Shown one piece after another: positions 41,988-52,228 of a stretch of DNA of 60,931 bases. Below the pieces are notes generated by a model, which had not been told where the DNA came from, did no database searches, and saw only the letters and a program-made list of their open reading frames with translations. Position numbers and translations under genes: made by a program. This DNA is from an uncultured Porphyromonadaceae bacterium (GTDB taxonomy: Bacteria > Bacteroidota > Bacteroidia > Bacteroidales > Muribaculaceae). Position 1 is the stretch's first letter; each line of letters begins with the position of its first letter. The stretch is taken from positions 1-60,931 of the forward strand of contig CAMWRH010000009.1 in assembly GCA_947176605.1 (NCBI GenBank). Direction: 5' to 3'.

Positions 41988-43346
41988 TCATCTTACCTTC
42001 GGCTTACCTCTGAAGAGCTTCTTTACCCGATAGAAGGGAGTATCGGAATTGAACAATGCGATTTTCATCCACTTGTCGTCCTGGAAGTCGAGCTTGGAAT
42101 TGCGCACATCGTCAAGATTGAAGGTGGGATTATAACTCTTCAGGCGGATTTTCCGGCGCCCGTTTTCGTCGTAGATCTTTTCGGTCAGGATTATGGTGGC
42201 CAGACGCGACAAGTCTCCTACCGCCATCGGAGAGAATTTGCCGGGCGTATTGGTGTAATATCTCTTCACATCCTCAAAGTCGACCCATTCTCCGTCCACA
42301 GGCATATCCGTATAATCCTCCGGGCTCCCGTCGAGGAAGTAGAAGTAGCGCAACACGGAGTGATTCCTCAGATCAGCGCTGCGACGCCCGTAGAAGAAGC
42401 GAAGTTCGCCATTGGCCGAGCCGGTAAGACGGCGTATCACGCTGCGCACCTCCGGTATCGGGATACCGTTGACAGAACGCTTCGTGACAAACGGCGTGTC
42501 AAGCACTTCCTTATATTCGGCTCCCGGCACTATCGAACGCGGATCAAGATAAATCTTATTGCCGCATATCACGTAATAGCGCAGATAGGTCTTGGCCGTC
42601 ATGTCCTGCAGTTCTTCCTGGGTGATGATTTCATCATTCTCCTTAAGGTCGAGGTAGAGGTTGTAGTATCTTGCCACGAAATACAGCTCGTCAAGCACGA
42701 AGGCTATGATGTTGAGCCAGGTGAAGACGTAGTAGTCGCGTGAGTTGAGCGAGAGCTTGATGTATACGAACTCATAGTATGCCCAAACGGCAGCCGTCAG
42801 GAAGCCGAAGAGATATATGAGATTGCGTATCTGGAAATAAGCCTCGTATCTGAATATGGAACCTGCCTTACCGCGCTCGTAAAGGCCATCGGCCCTCAGG
42901 CGGCACTCCTTGCAGATACCGATGCTGCGCCTGCGGAGGTAAAGCACCACACATGTGATCAGACACACCGGATTCATCAGCAGCGACGGGATGTAGGGGT
43001 CGTTGAGAAAAAGGAATTCCGTAGGAAGATCCACTATATGCCATATCGTGAGGATGCTCAACACTACGGTGACTATCGTATAGTTGATCACACAGTACAG
43101 CAGCGTGTATACCACTACAAGGCAGCCGCTCTCGGCTCTCATCTTATTGTTGTAGAGCATCGTGTAGAGCACGGCTGCCGACAGGAAGGCTATGATAGGA
43201 GAGGCATAGAAGGGTAATATATGCGAGAATGCCATCAGGGCTATTATCACAAGCAGCCCCAACGACAGGTTCTTCCAGAATGTGTACAATTGCACACTGT
43301 TTACTCTTCTTAAATCGTCCATCAGCAGGTTATTATGGCCGGGCAT
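41988..43346 (-). CDS. Multi-pass membrane protein of unknown function
   Basis: 452 residues (444 if it starts at the ATG at 43322). The N-terminal half has about seven or eight helices (25-75, 80-125, 140-160, 190-240). Between them is a basic CKEC loop (FYLRRRSIGICKEC type region near 165). The C-terminal half (from about 260) is soluble, rich in Tyr, Arg and Lys, with KIYLDPRSIVPG, RFFYGRRSADLRNHS and VDFEDVKRYYTNTPGKFSP. I do not recognise the family. A strong promoter precedes it and miaA follows after 69 bp, so the two may be cotranscribed. Confidence 0.8.
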   Translation of the reverse strand: MPGHNNLLMDDLRRVNSVQLYTFWKNLSLGLLVIIALMAFSHILPFYASPIIAFLSAAVLYTMLYNNKMRAESGCLVVVYTLLYCVINYTIVTVVLSILTIWHIVDLPTEFLFLNDPYIPSLLMNPVCLITCVVLYLRRRSIGICKECRLRADGLYERGKAGSIFRYEAYFQIRNLIYLFGFLTAAVWAYYEFVYIKLSLNSRDYYVFTWLNIIAFVLDELYFVARYYNLYLDLKENDEIITQEELQDMTAKTYLRYYVICGNKIYLDPRSIVPGAEYKEVLDTPFVTKRSVNGIPIPEVRSVIRRLTGSANGELRFFYGRRSADLRNHSVLRYFYFLDGSPEDYTDMPVDGEWVDFEDVKRYYTNTPGKFSPMAVGDLSRLATIILTEKIYDENGRRKIRLKSYNPTFNLDDVRNSKLDFQDDKWMKIALFNSDTPFYRVKKLFRGKPKVR

Positions 43347-43519
43347 CGCTCATGACGACGGCATGCCCGGATGTATTATGGTGGATGCGGAGATTATCCA
43401 CCTGATTATCAACGAGAGAGTTGAAGGCGGATACGGTCTCCGGATCATATGATGTAACACATGTGAGATACATAGGAGAGTCAATGTGAGCCTAAAGGCC
43501 ACGCTATCTCTTTTACAGT

Positions 43520-43551
43520 GCAAATTTAGTTCAATAATGTGAGTAATCAAA
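43520..43551 (-). promoter_or_regulatory. Promoter of the membrane protein-miaA unit
   Basis: On minus: TTTG (complement of 43548-43551), 19-nt spacer, TAAATTTGC (complement of 43520-43528). Both boxes match exactly. The leader is about 170-190 nt. Confidence 0.65.
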
Positions 43552-43636
43552 CTTTTTCCGCCACTTTTTTTCGGTTCATTATCCTTTTAACACTTCCTCC
43601 GGAGTCGGGGCGCCTTATCTCTTCGGTTGTGAAAAG

Positions 43637-43672
43637 GCTCCCCGCCATACCGGTGTCGGCATGGCGGGGAGC
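43637..43672 (-). terminator. Hairpin after the S9 peptidase gene
   Basis: Perfect 12-bp stem GCTCCCCGCCAT / ATGGCGGGGAGC, with a further CCG/CGG pairing inside the loop. On minus it is followed by CTTTTC. Confidence 0.75.
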
Positions 43673-43698
43673 GGAATATATTTCGGGCGGGGCGCCGG

Positions 43699-45894
43699 TC
43701 AGTCGCGGAGGTGGGTGTCGAGGAAGTCTACAAGCTTGGCGAAGAGGCGTGCGCGGGCGTTGCACATGCGCAGGCTGTGCTCGAATCCGGCATACGACAT
43801 CATGTCGAACACCGCATGACCCTCATAGTTGAGTTTCGACGTGTATTTGAGCGTATTGTAGTAATGCACGTTGTCGTCACTCGTACCCGACATGATCAGC
43901 AGGCGGCGCGTCATCTGCCCGGTACGTTCCAGGGCGGAGGCGGCATCGTAGCCCGCTTTGTTCTGCTGGGGGGTGAGCATGTAGCGCTCGGTATAGATGG
44001 AGTCGTAAAGGCGCCAGTCGGTGACAGGAGCCATCGATACGCCGCATTTAAACCGGCAGCGCGGATCGCTGAGTTCCATCAGGGTCATGTAGCCGCCGTA
44101 GCTCCATCCGAAGCAGGATGTGCGCTCTGCATCCACATAGGGAAGTGAGGCGAAGTATTCGGCTCCGGCCAGCTGGTCGGCGGTCTCGTCCTGCCCCAGC
44201 CGGCAGTATACGGAGTGGGCCCACGCGCGGGAGCGGTTGCCTGTGCCGCGACCGTCTACGGCTGCCACGATATACCCCTGCGAGGCTACATAGAAGATCC
44301 CTTCCATACGCCAGCGGTTGAGCACTTCCTGGGAGTCAGGTCCGTTATACTGGTACATCATCAGCGGATAGCGCTTCGACGGGTCGAAGTCGGCCGGCTT
44401 TATGATATAGGCATTCATCTCCTCCCCTACGGCGTTTTTCACTTTCAGGAATTCCATCTTTGGAGCATCGGCATAGCGGGCGGCATAGGCTTCATTCCCC
44501 TCTACGAGCTGCACCTGCTTGCCCGATGCCGTATAGATGGCATAGCGTGTTGGAGTGGTGGCACTCGAGTAGCTGCGCAGATAGTAGGAGAAGTCGCGGC
44601 TGAACCAAGCGTTTTCCGTCCCCTCCTCGCCATGCAGCAATTTGAGATTGCCTTTGGCATCTACACTGGCCACGGTGCGGTTGATGGCTCCGAGTGAGGT
44701 GGTCTGTATGTAGTGCAATCCTTTGCTTACGTCACGTCCGTAGTATTGCGTCACGTTGAAGTCGCCCTTGGTGAGCTGACGCTGCAGCACTCCGTTGTAG
44801 TTGTAGATGTAGAGATGGCGGTAGCCCGACTCGTCGCTGCCGATCACGAAATCAGTGTCGCCGTAGTCTACCATCTGATAGCAATCCGGGGCGAGCCATG
44901 CTTTTGACGTCTGGGTGAGTATCAGCTGCGACGTGGTGCTGCCGGGATTCACTTTGTAGAGGTCGAGATGGTTCTGGTCGCGGTTGAGCAGCATCACCAT
45001 GAGATTCTCCCCTTTTCCGTCGAATTCCATGGAGGGGACATAGTCGGTCTCCCCTATCGGAAGGTCCATCGTCTTGGTCAGGCGCGAGTCGGTCTCGTAG
45101 CAGAGCACGCTGACGCGGGAGTTGGGGAATCCGGCCAGCGGATATTTGTAGGTATAAGGAGTGGGATAAAGGTCGCCCAAAGGATCTTCTTCGCAGTATG
45201 ATCTGTAATCATCGAAGCTGTAGGCAGGCACTTCGCTTTCATCGAAGCGGATGAATGCGAGTCGCTTGTCGTCGGGACTCCAGCGCATCGTGTTGAGTAT
45301 GCCGAATTCTTCTTCGTATCCCCAGTCGGGTGTGCCGTTGATGACGCGGTTCAGTTCGCCGTCGGTGGTGACGGCCACGTCAGTGCCGTAATCAAGATTT
45401 GCGATGTAGATGTTGTTGCCGCGCTGATAGGCCACCATGCGGCCGTCGTGCGAAAGGATTGCTCCCTGCTGTGCTCCGGCATCGGATACGCGTGCCAGAG
45501 TGCGGCGCGCCACATCGTATACATAGTATTGGGCCCGGAAAGTATGACGGTAGATGGTCTCCGTCTCATTCCAGAGCAGTATCTTTTTTTCGTTGGCCGA
45601 AAGGGCGTAACCGTCGAACTCGTCGATTTTCAGCGCGCCGGCTATGTTGTCGACACTGAATAGGGTGCTTACTTTCTTGCCGGTCTTGTAGCTGTATACG
45701 TCGATAGTCTTTTCATCATCGGAGATACAGGCATATGTCTGGCCATCGGCCAGCGGACGCATCTCTTTTACCGAGGCGGGAGCGGCGGTCTTGATGTCGC
45801 AGTAATCATCGATTGTGAGGGGGGCTGCCGAGGCTCCGGTCAGTCCGGCCACGGCCATAGTGGCCGATAAGAGCAGCGGTGTGTGCGGTTTCAT
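43699..45894 (-). CDS. DPP IV-like prolyl oligopeptidase (S9B)
   Basis: 731 residues with a signal peptide (1-23, cleaved after ASA). The beta-propeller half includes DWGYEEEFG, the Glu pair that binds the substrate N-terminus in dipeptidyl peptidase IV. The alpha/beta-hydrolase half has GWSYGGYMTL (nucleophile Ser), SGTSDDNVHY (Asp) and YAGFEHSLR (His). It should release X-Pro or X-Ala dipeptides in the periplasm. A terminator follows; the upstream proS gene is 168 bp away. Confidence 0.95.
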   Translation of the reverse strand: MKPHTPLLLSATMAVAGLTGASAAPLTIDDYCDIKTAAPASVKEMRPLADGQTYACISDDEKTIDVYSYKTGKKVSTLFSVDNIAGALKIDEFDGYALSANEKKILLWNETETIYRHTFRAQYYVYDVARRTLARVSDAGAQQGAILSHDGRMVAYQRGNNIYIANLDYGTDVAVTTDGELNRVINGTPDWGYEEEFGILNTMRWSPDDKRLAFIRFDESEVPAYSFDDYRSYCEEDPLGDLYPTPYTYKYPLAGFPNSRVSVLCYETDSRLTKTMDLPIGETDYVPSMEFDGKGENLMVMLLNRDQNHLDLYKVNPGSTTSQLILTQTSKAWLAPDCYQMVDYGDTDFVIGSDESGYRHLYIYNYNGVLQRQLTKGDFNVTQYYGRDVSKGLHYIQTTSLGAINRTVASVDAKGNLKLLHGEEGTENAWFSRDFSYYLRSYSSATTPTRYAIYTASGKQVQLVEGNEAYAARYADAPKMEFLKVKNAVGEEMNAYIIKPADFDPSKRYPLMMYQYNGPDSQEVLNRWRMEGIFYVASQGYIVAAVDGRGTGNRSRAWAHSVYCRLGQDETADQLAGAEYFASLPYVDAERTSCFGWSYGGYMTLMELSDPRCRFKCGVSMAPVTDWRLYDSIYTERYMLTPQQNKAGYDAASALERTGQMTRRLLIMSGTSDDNVHYYNTLKYTSKLNYEGHAVFDMMSYAGFEHSLRMCNARARLFAKLVDFLDTHLRD

Positions 45895-46062
45895 GGTTGC
45901 AGGTGGATGTTGGGGTTTATGGATATTGGGGAGGTCAACTCCCTGATAATGGGAGCGAAGGGTCTCCGGACAGCCTGCAGGCTTCCGGCGACCCTTCGTT
46001 TCTATCGGTCATATGAATCCTTCACGTCAAGGATATGTGTCAGTCCGCTTTTGTGCAGACCA

Positions 46063-47547
46063 TCAATAAGAGCGGGCGAAGATTACGCGGCGCGGCGAGG
46101 GCTTGCCTGTGATCATGTCGACTCCGGGAGTCTCATCGCCACCCTCGAGAGGTATGCAGCGGATTGTGGCCTTGGTCTCGGCCTTGATCTGCTCTTCGGT
46201 CTCGGGAGTGCCGTCCCAGTGCGCGAGTATGAAGCCCCCTTTCTCGATCTGCTCCTTGAATTCTTCGTAGGTATCTACCTTGAAGATCATGCTGTCGCGG
46301 AAGTTTTTGGCTTTTGTGAAGAGATTGTTCTGTATGTCTTCGAGCAGCACCTCGATATGTCCGGCGATACCCTCGAATGCCACAGTCTCTTTCTCCAGTG
46401 TGTCGCGGCGCATCAGTTCGACGGTGCCGTTCTCCAGGTCGCGCTGACCCAGAGCCAGGCGCACCGGCACACCCTTGAGCTCGTAGTCGGCGAATTTGAA
46501 GCCGGGACGCTTGTTGTCGGCATCATCGAATTTCACGCTGATACCCTTGGCCTTAAGCTCTTCTACCAGGGGGAGCACTTTTTCGGATATGGCTTTCAGT
46601 CCGTCGGCATCCTTGTAGATGGGCACTATCACTACCTGAATCGGGGCGAGGTGGGGCGGGAGCACCAGACCGTTGTCGTCGGAGTGGGTCATGATAAGCG
46701 CACCCATGAGTCGGGTCGACACACCCCATGAGTTGGCCCACACGAGTTCGGGCTTGTTCTCTTTGTTAACGAATGTCACGTCGAAAGCCTTGGCGAAGTT
46801 CTGGCCAAGGTTGTGCGATGTGCCGCTCTGCAGGGCTTTGCCGTCCTGCATCATGGCCTCGATCGTATACGTGTTGAGTGCGCCGGCGAATCTTTCCGAT
46901 TCGGTCTTGACACCCTGTATCACGGGCATGGCCATGTATTTCTCGGCGAAGTCGGCATAGAGGTTGATCATCTGCACTGTGCGTGCTTCCGACTCTTCGG
47001 CTGTGGCATGGGCGCAGTGTCCCTCCTGCCAGAGGAACTCGGCTGTGCGCAGGAACATGCGGGTACGCATTTCCCAACGCATCACGTTGGCCCACTGGTT
47101 GCAGAGCACCGGCAGGTCGCGCCATGAGTGGATCCAGTTCTTATAGGTGCCCCAGATGATGGTCTCGGATGTGGGACGCACTATGAGTTCCTCTTCGAGG
47201 CGTGCGGCGGGGTCTACCACGACTCCCTTTCCGTCGGGGTCGTTCTTGAGGCGGTAGTGGGTCACTACGGCGCATTCTTTGGCAAATCCCTCCACGTGCT
47301 CTGCCTCGCGGCATAGGAAGGATTTGGGTATCAGCAGGGGGAAGTAGGCGTTCTGTACGCCGGTAGCCTTGAACATGCGGTCGAGCGTCTGCTGCATCTT
47401 TTCCCAGATGGCATAGCCGTAGGGTTTGATTACCATGCAGCCGCGCACTGCCGACTGCTCGGCCAAATCAGCCTTCACCACCAGTTCGTTGTACCACTGT
47501 GAATAATTCTCAGAACGTTTGGTCAGATTCTTGAGTTCTTTTGCCAT
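46063..47547 (-). CDS. proS: Prolyl-tRNA synthetase, archaeal/eukaryotic type
   Basis: 494 residues, class II synthetase. The length and the C-terminal zinc-type domain place it in the group without the bacterial editing insertion. Motifs: [66 protein letters not shown] and [16 protein letters not shown]. The usual C-terminal tyrosine is present (FARSY end). Such ProRS enzymes occur in Bacteroidota. Confidence 0.95.
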   Translation of the reverse strand: MAKELKNLTKRSENYSQWYNELVVKADLAEQSAVRGCMVIKPYGYAIWEKMQQTLDRMFKATGVQNAYFPLLIPKSFLCREAEHVEGFAKECAVVTHYRLKNDPDGKGVVVDPAARLEEELIVRPTSETIIWGTYKNWIHSWRDLPVLCNQWANVMRWEMRTRMFLRTAEFLWQEGHCAHATAEESEARTVQMINLYADFAEKYMAMPVIQGVKTESERFAGALNTYTIEAMMQDGKALQSGTSHNLGQNFAKAFDVTFVNKENKPELVWANSWGVSTRLMGALIMTHSDDNGLVLPPHLAPIQVVIVPIYKDADGLKAISEKVLPLVEELKAKGISVKFDDADNKRPGFKFADYELKGVPVRLALGQRDLENGTVELMRRDTLEKETVAFEGIAGHIEVLLEDIQNNLFTKAKNFRDSMIFKVDTYEEFKEQIEKGGFILAHWDGTPETEEQIKAETKATIRCIPLEGGDETPGVDMITGKPSPRRVIFARSY

Positions 47548-47779
47548 AAGTCTTATTTGCGAGCCTTGCCTCCGACGGAGTTGATTCTTCGGCTACATGC
47601 CATAGAGGCGCACGCCATTTGTTTATGCGTGTCCCCGCCGGGGGGTACGGTTGGCGACATGCAGACCGTGTCGGTGCCGGCTCTTGCCTGTACAGGTATA
47701 TGGGGTTGTGTATATTTTCGGTTGCCGTTACTTTCCCGCTGATGTTTCATATTTTGGCGGGGAAGCTTCTCCGATGTTT

Positions 47780-48250
47780 TTAGTCTCTGAAGCGGTCGAC
47801 GGCCTGAATCTTCCGGTGGTCGGCCACGATGCGCTGTTCGGCCATTATCACTGCTATGAGAGAGATGAACGGGGCGCATACAATCGACGACCAGCTTACA
47901 CTCGCTCCATCGATCGTATTATAGCCGATGATGGCGGATATGCAGATCACACAGCAAAGCAGCAGCATGGTCAGGAAGCACATACGCTTCTGAAGCTTGT
48001 ACTGCTTGAAGGTGAATATCGCCACGAGCGAAAGCAGCCCTGAAAGCAGCGACACTGCAAAAAGATACCAGGTCGACACGCATTCCGGTGTCTCGCCGGA
48101 GGTAGGGATACCCTCCGGACAAAGGCCGAGGGCAGTGAAATTGTAGGAGAAATCAGCCGTCTGCACCTGACCGAGCGACATGAAGGAGAATAGCCCCATC
48201 ATCACCACAGCCACAAGCAGCAGCACTGACTGCCAACGTTGTATTACCAT
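47780..48250 (-). CDS. DUF4293-family membrane protein
   Basis: 156 residues, four membrane helices in two pairs (about 8-25 and 60-82; 92-110 and 118-138), beginning MVIQRWQSVLLL as in the DUF4293 family. An extracytoplasmic loop (28-58) holds two Cys residues (GLCPEGI, PECVS) that may form a disulfide. Function unknown. In Bacteroidota this family is often near rho or aminoacyl-tRNA synthetase genes; here proS lies downstream after 232 bp. Confidence 0.85.
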   Translation of the reverse strand: MVIQRWQSVLLLVAVVMMGLFSFMSLGQVQTADFSYNFTALGLCPEGIPTSGETPECVSTWYLFAVSLLSGLLSLVAIFTFKQYKLQKRMCFLTMLLLCCVICISAIIGYNTIDGASVSWSSIVCAPFISLIAVIMAEQRIVADHRKIQAVDRFRD

Positions 48251-48278
48251 ATCAGATCACTATTTTGATTTCAATCCG

Positions 48279-48286
48279 CAAATTTA
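48279..48286 (-). promoter_or_regulatory. -7 box for the DUF4293 gene
   Basis: On minus: TAAATTTG followed by C, a full -7 match. There is no convincing TTTG at the right distance. The start would be about 20 nt from the ATG. Confidence 0.4.
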
Positions 48287-48348
48287 CAAATTTTTCTTTG
48301 CATTTCATCTTTACAGCCGATATTATTTTTTTGGCGCGGGATTTGTTA

Positions 48349-48356
48349 TATATTTG
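48349..48356 (+). promoter_or_regulatory. -7 box for the TPR gene
   Basis: TATATTTG followed by C, a full -7 match about 100 nt upstream of the TPR gene; the -33 region is only T-rich. It diverges from the DUF4293 -7 box. Confidence 0.4.
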
Positions 48357-48452
48357 CAGGGCAGTCGGTGCGACATCCGCACCTCTGCCTCTCCCCTCTC
48401 CCGGTTTTGCCATCACTACCCCGATAGATATTTATAACAGACATACATATAT

Positions 48453-50750
48453 ATGCCATCACTTGACAATACAGAATATCTGAAGCAGGCGCTTAAGCTG
48501 ATCTCCGGCAATTCGCTGCATGAGGCCATCAGCCTGGTGCGGCAGTATGCCGCGGAGCAGCGACTCTCCGATACGCTCGACGCGCTGCAGCAAATCGAAC
48601 AGAGTTATTCCTTCATGCTCCGCTACCTTGCCGAGGGGGCACCGGACCCTGCCCGCGAAAAACTTTTCTGCGACCTCTCCCAACGGCTGTATGCCATCAC
48701 TGCCAATCTCCTCGACGACCGCTGTCTGGCCGACGATTCTTCGCTCTATGCCTCGACGCGCCGGTCGGTGCGCTTCAGCAACCTCAACTTTGCCGATGCG
48801 CTGGGACGCTACATCTCTGCCGATGCATCGCTCCAGTTAGCTGGCGTATATGGGGCCGACGGCAAGCCTACTGAAGCCGCACGCCAGCTGCTCAATGAGA
48901 AAGACCGGGCCCTGAAGGATATTTTCTCTTATCTCTGGACTCTCCCTGTGGCCACGTCCACACGTCAACTTGAGCCGGCTGTAAATGTGGCCGTCGACTC
49001 TGACATAGCTTACGGGCTGCGCACCATTATCGTGTCGGCTCTGGTCATGGGGCTGCTCGGCAACTATGATCCTGCCAAACTTACCGCCCTGCTCGACATC
49101 GAGGAGCGCACGGCCGACCAGCGCATCCGCGCCCATGCCCTCGTCGGGGTGGTGCTCGCTCTTGAAATGCACAGGAAATTGGCGGAGGACGACCCCATGC
49201 TGCAGCAACGCTTCGCATCATGGCTCCCAGACCCCTCCAATTATCTGCGGCTACGCGAAGTGATATATGCCATAGTGAAGACTCAGGGCAGCCTGCTGCT
49301 GGCTGATAAGATACAGCATGAGATTATCCCGGGGCTCAATACGCTCGGTAAGGATTTCCTGAAAAACATAAACATCGATAAGGATCGCCCGATCTCGATC
49401 GATGAACTGCAGGCCAACCCTGAATGGGAACGCCTGATGCGCGAGTCGGGCATAGAAAAGAAACTGCGCCGGCTGCACGACATGCAGGAGAAAGGGGCCG
49501 ACATGATGCTCCCGATGTACGGCCAGCTGTCGTCGCATTTCTTTTTCAAGGATATCGACACCTGGTTTCGCGCTTTCGAGCCGTGGGAGGCCGCACGCAT
49601 AGGGCTGCACGAACATCTTATCGACATCCTGGCGCGTATGCCGAATACGGCCATGATGTGCGATACCGATAAGTATGCGCTCGTGCTCAATCTGTCACGC
49701 CTCCCGCAGGGCGCGAAGGATATGATGACCGGTGCCTTTGATGCGGGCTCGGAGGAGATGAAGGTGGATTTCGACGATATGAGCCTGCATTCCGATGAAC
49801 CGGATTTTGATCTGGAAGTAATCAATTACGCACGCGTCCTGTTCCGTTTTTTCAATTATTTCCGTCTGCGTCGGGAATTCAAGAATCCTTTCGACGGCCC
49901 TCTTGGCATTATAACCATCCCGTTCATCGGCTCGATGATGTCGGAAGATGAAATCCTGCATACTCTCGGTGAGACCTATTTCCATCAGGGTAACTATGAG
50001 GATGCCGCCGAGATATATCAGTTGCTGATTGAGCGTGAGGATACCCCCTCTTCGCTTCTGCTGCAGAAATTAGGCTACTGCTATGAGAAGGACGACAGCA
50101 AGCACGATGCTCTGGAATGCTACATGAAGGCCGATTCGCTGACTGAGGATACGGATGTATGGCTGCTGCGACGCATTCGCGCCATGGCCGAGGAGTGCTA
50201 TGAGTTTAATACCGAAATCGATGCGCTCGACCGTCTGATTGATGCCGGGATTGATCTGGAAGAGAATATCCCGATGTGGCTCGACATGATGCTGAAATTC
50301 AATGTCGATGATCATGAGACTATGGAGAAGCGTCTTAGCCGTCTGAAATATATGGCTCCCGACGCTCCCTCCACCCTCTCGCTGTCGGCGCGCTTCGCCT
50401 TTGCCTGCAAGGATTACCGCAAGGCCATCGAGATCCTGTCGGCGCGCCGTGCCGACATAGAGATGATGCTTGCCGCTTCGTCTTTGGGTTCGACTGCAGC
50501 CGAGGATACTCCTGACATCGATGAACTTTCTGAAATGTCTGACGATCTTCTGCTTCTTGCCTGTGCTCATGCCGCCGAAGAGGAATATGCCGAAGCCGTG
50601 CAGCTTATCCGCCGCGTGGTGATGCTCGATCCCGAGCGCTACACCCACAGCGTGCTCTCCTCCTCACTCCGTCAATTCTGGCAGAACAGTCCGCGCCTCG
50701 AATCGCGCCGCACCCTCCTCCCCCTTCTCGTCGAAGCCGCCCTGATCTGA
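48453..50750 (+). CDS. TPR-type helical repeat protein
   Basis: 765 residues, no signal peptide or membrane helix, so cytoplasmic. Almost entirely helical. Clear TPR-like units lie at about 505-575 (LGETYFHQGNYEDAAEIYQL, KLGYCYEKDDSKHDALECYM) and near the C-terminus (HAAEEEYAEAVQLIRRVVML). The N-terminal 500 residues are helical without a family I can name. Likely a scaffold or chaperone-type protein; no partner is indicated. Single-gene unit with its own terminator. Confidence 0.85.
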   Translation: MPSLDNTEYLKQALKLISGNSLHEAISLVRQYAAEQRLSDTLDALQQIEQSYSFMLRYLAEGAPDPAREKLFCDLSQRLYAITANLLDDRCLADDSSLYASTRRSVRFSNLNFADALGRYISADASLQLAGVYGADGKPTEAARQLLNEKDRALKDIFSYLWTLPVATSTRQLEPAVNVAVDSDIAYGLRTIIVSALVMGLLGNYDPAKLTALLDIEERTADQRIRAHALVGVVLALEMHRKLAEDDPMLQQRFASWLPDPSNYLRLREVIYAIVKTQGSLLLADKIQHEIIPGLNTLGKDFLKNINIDKDRPISIDELQANPEWERLMRESGIEKKLRRLHDMQEKGADMMLPMYGQLSSHFFFKDIDTWFRAFEPWEAARIGLHEHLIDILARMPNTAMMCDTDKYALVLNLSRLPQGAKDMMTGAFDAGSEEMKVDFDDMSLHSDEPDFDLEVINYARVLFRFFNYFRLRREFKNPFDGPLGIITIPFIGSMMSEDEILHTLGETYFHQGNYEDAAEIYQLLIEREDTPSSLLLQKLGYCYEKDDSKHDALECYMKADSLTEDTDVWLLRRIRAMAEECYEFNTEIDALDRLIDAGIDLEENIPMWLDMMLKFNVDDHETMEKRLSRLKYMAPDAPSTLSLSARFAFACKDYRKAIEILSARRADIEMMLAASSLGSTAAEDTPDIDELSEMSDDLLLLACAHAAEEEYAEAVQLIRRVVMLDPERYTHSVLSSSLRQFWQNSPRLESRRTLLPLLVEAALI

Positions 50751-50770
50751 TTCCCGCACATACAAATCAC

Positions 50771-50809
50771 GTAGGGAGTAAACACCAATCCTCGGCGTTT
50801 GCTCCCTAC
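50771..50809. terminator. Bidirectional terminator between the TPR gene and a hypothetical gene
   Basis: 13-bp stem GTAGGGAGTAAAC / GTTTGCTCCCTAC with one T-G wobble, followed by TTTTG on plus. Outer TACAAA / TTTGTA can extend it. The flanking genes converge. Confidence 0.8.
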
Positions 50810-50862
50810 TTTTGTATTGCCAACCTATCACACCCCTATACGTACCGTTCAAGTTCTGTACG

Positions 50863-51954
50863 TCAAAGATCTTCATACAGTCGACGAGCTTTCAGACGCT
50901 CTGCGCCTTGCATTCTTAGCTCCTGCAACTTTCGCTTATTTATTTCCTCCAGCCAACGCATCTCTTCCGTTTCCCTGCGCTTCATTACCGACTCCCTATT
51001 ATCATCAGTCACCATTATGTAACTGATTTCCGTCTGCTTATGACAATCAGTGACCGAGATTTCCACATCTCCCAAATCCCAGACGTATCGGCGGTCGCCG
51101 TGGGCTGATAAATATGTCGAACGATATCCATCTCCATATTTACGTTCATACAGCTTTACAATCTTTTGTGTGAATTCTACCCGGAATTTTTCTATAGTCA
51201 ATCCCGTCAGAATCTCGACAGTGATACCGGTAACGGCATCCGAATTAGCATCGCGCCATAGCAGAATGTTCGCATCCCGACCATATAGATAGTCTTTAAG
51301 CATGAACCCGATAAAATCCTGCCCTCTTTTGCGGATCAACGCACCTCTACAATGAAGGGCATCATCGAAAGCTGCATACTCACTTCCCAGCGGCACACTC
51401 ATATAACATACCTTTGACAGCGGCATACGTCTTAAGGGTTTCTTCGTAGTTTTCGTGGATGTACCCTTGTTTTCTGCCTCTGTCGTAGCTGGTGTATTAG
51501 TCTTCGCTGCTGTAGCCTGCTCCTTAGTTGCCACAGACTTTCCCTTACTCACAGTTGCCTTCTTAGTAGTGGTAGCCTTAGACGTTTTCTTCACCGTGGG
51601 TTCTATTTCTTCCTTTTTGTTTCCCTTACTCGCCTTTTGGGCAGAGAGTTTAGGCTTCGGCATAGCTTTTCCGTGATAGCATTTGTAAATTGCCGACTGA
51701 AAGGCCTGCACCTTATCCTGATCAAACCCGGATACAGATATAAACGTAAATATACTGCCGGCACGCACACTACCGTCAGTTGAGATTAACCTTTTAATAT
51801 ATCCGGATGCAATCGCCTCCCTATAGAACAATTTATTATACGGCTCACTTCTGAAAGCACCGTAATCGGCAAGGATTGCCACTACCCTGCTTTCCAAGAG
51901 GATTGCTTTACCAAATTCATCGCATACCTGCTTCACTGCATCGATAAAACTCAT
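50863..51954 (-). CDS. AT-rich hypothetical protein with Lys/Thr-rich linker
   Basis: 363 residues in three parts. Residues 1-105 are a helical domain (FIDAVKQVCDEFGKAILLES, YNKLFYREAIASGYIKRLI) like N-terminal modules I recall from Bacteroidota proteins of unknown function. Residues 106-175 are a disordered Lys/Thr/Ala linker (TSKATTTKKATVSKGK). Residues 180-363 form an alpha/beta domain (GRDANILLWRDANSDAVTGI, YRSTYLSAHGDRRYVWDLGD) ending in a charged helix. It is AT-richer than its neighbours, suggesting transfer or relaxed composition. Function unknown. Confidence 0.8.
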   Translation of the reverse strand: MSFIDAVKQVCDEFGKAILLESRVVAILADYGAFRSEPYNKLFYREAIASGYIKRLISTDGSVRAGSIFTFISVSGFDQDKVQAFQSAIYKCYHGKAMPKPKLSAQKASKGNKKEEIEPTVKKTSKATTTKKATVSKGKSVATKEQATAAKTNTPATTEAENKGTSTKTTKKPLRRMPLSKVCYMSVPLGSEYAAFDDALHCRGALIRKRGQDFIGFMLKDYLYGRDANILLWRDANSDAVTGITVEILTGLTIEKFRVEFTQKIVKLYERKYGDGYRSTYLSAHGDRRYVWDLGDVEISVTDCHKQTEISYIMVTDDNRESVMKRRETEEMRWLEEINKRKLQELRMQGAERLKARRLYEDL

Positions 51955-52091
51955 AGCATTCTTATGTTATCTTAATTTAGCAACAGTGTTTACATCCTTA
52001 CATTGCTTCTGAACTGTATCATGAGCCGGCTGTCAAACGGATTGAACGGCGCGGCCTCCTCTGTTCATCTGTGCATATGCATATTTCGAAA

Positions 52092-52099
52092 CAAAATTA
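52092..52099 (-). promoter_or_regulatory. -7 box for the AT-rich hypothetical gene
   Basis: On minus: TAATTTTG followed by T, a full -7 match about 140 nt upstream of the ATG. The -33 position is not well matched. Confidence 0.35.
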
Positions 52100-52162
52100 A
52101 TGAATTTCCATGACTCAACCCACATATTTCCTGATTTTTTTACGTCCAACCGATGCAGCAAA

Positions 52163-52190
52163 GCGGGATGCACGCTATGGTGCATCCCGC
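52163..52190 (-). terminator. Hairpin after dnaA
   Basis: Perfect 11-bp stem GCGGGATGCAC / GTGCATCCCGC with a 6-nt loop, about 40 nt downstream of the dnaA stop codon. No T-run. Confidence 0.65.
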
Positions 52191-52228
52191 CCAATCGGAT
52201 ATGTTTTGGGGGAGGGAATTTCTTCGAT

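Larger units (their letters stand above)
43347..43698. other. Intergenic region between the S9 peptidase and membrane protein genes
   Basis: No gene seen. It contains the membrane protein's promoter (43520-43551) and the peptidase terminator hairpin (43637-43672). Confidence 0.7.
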
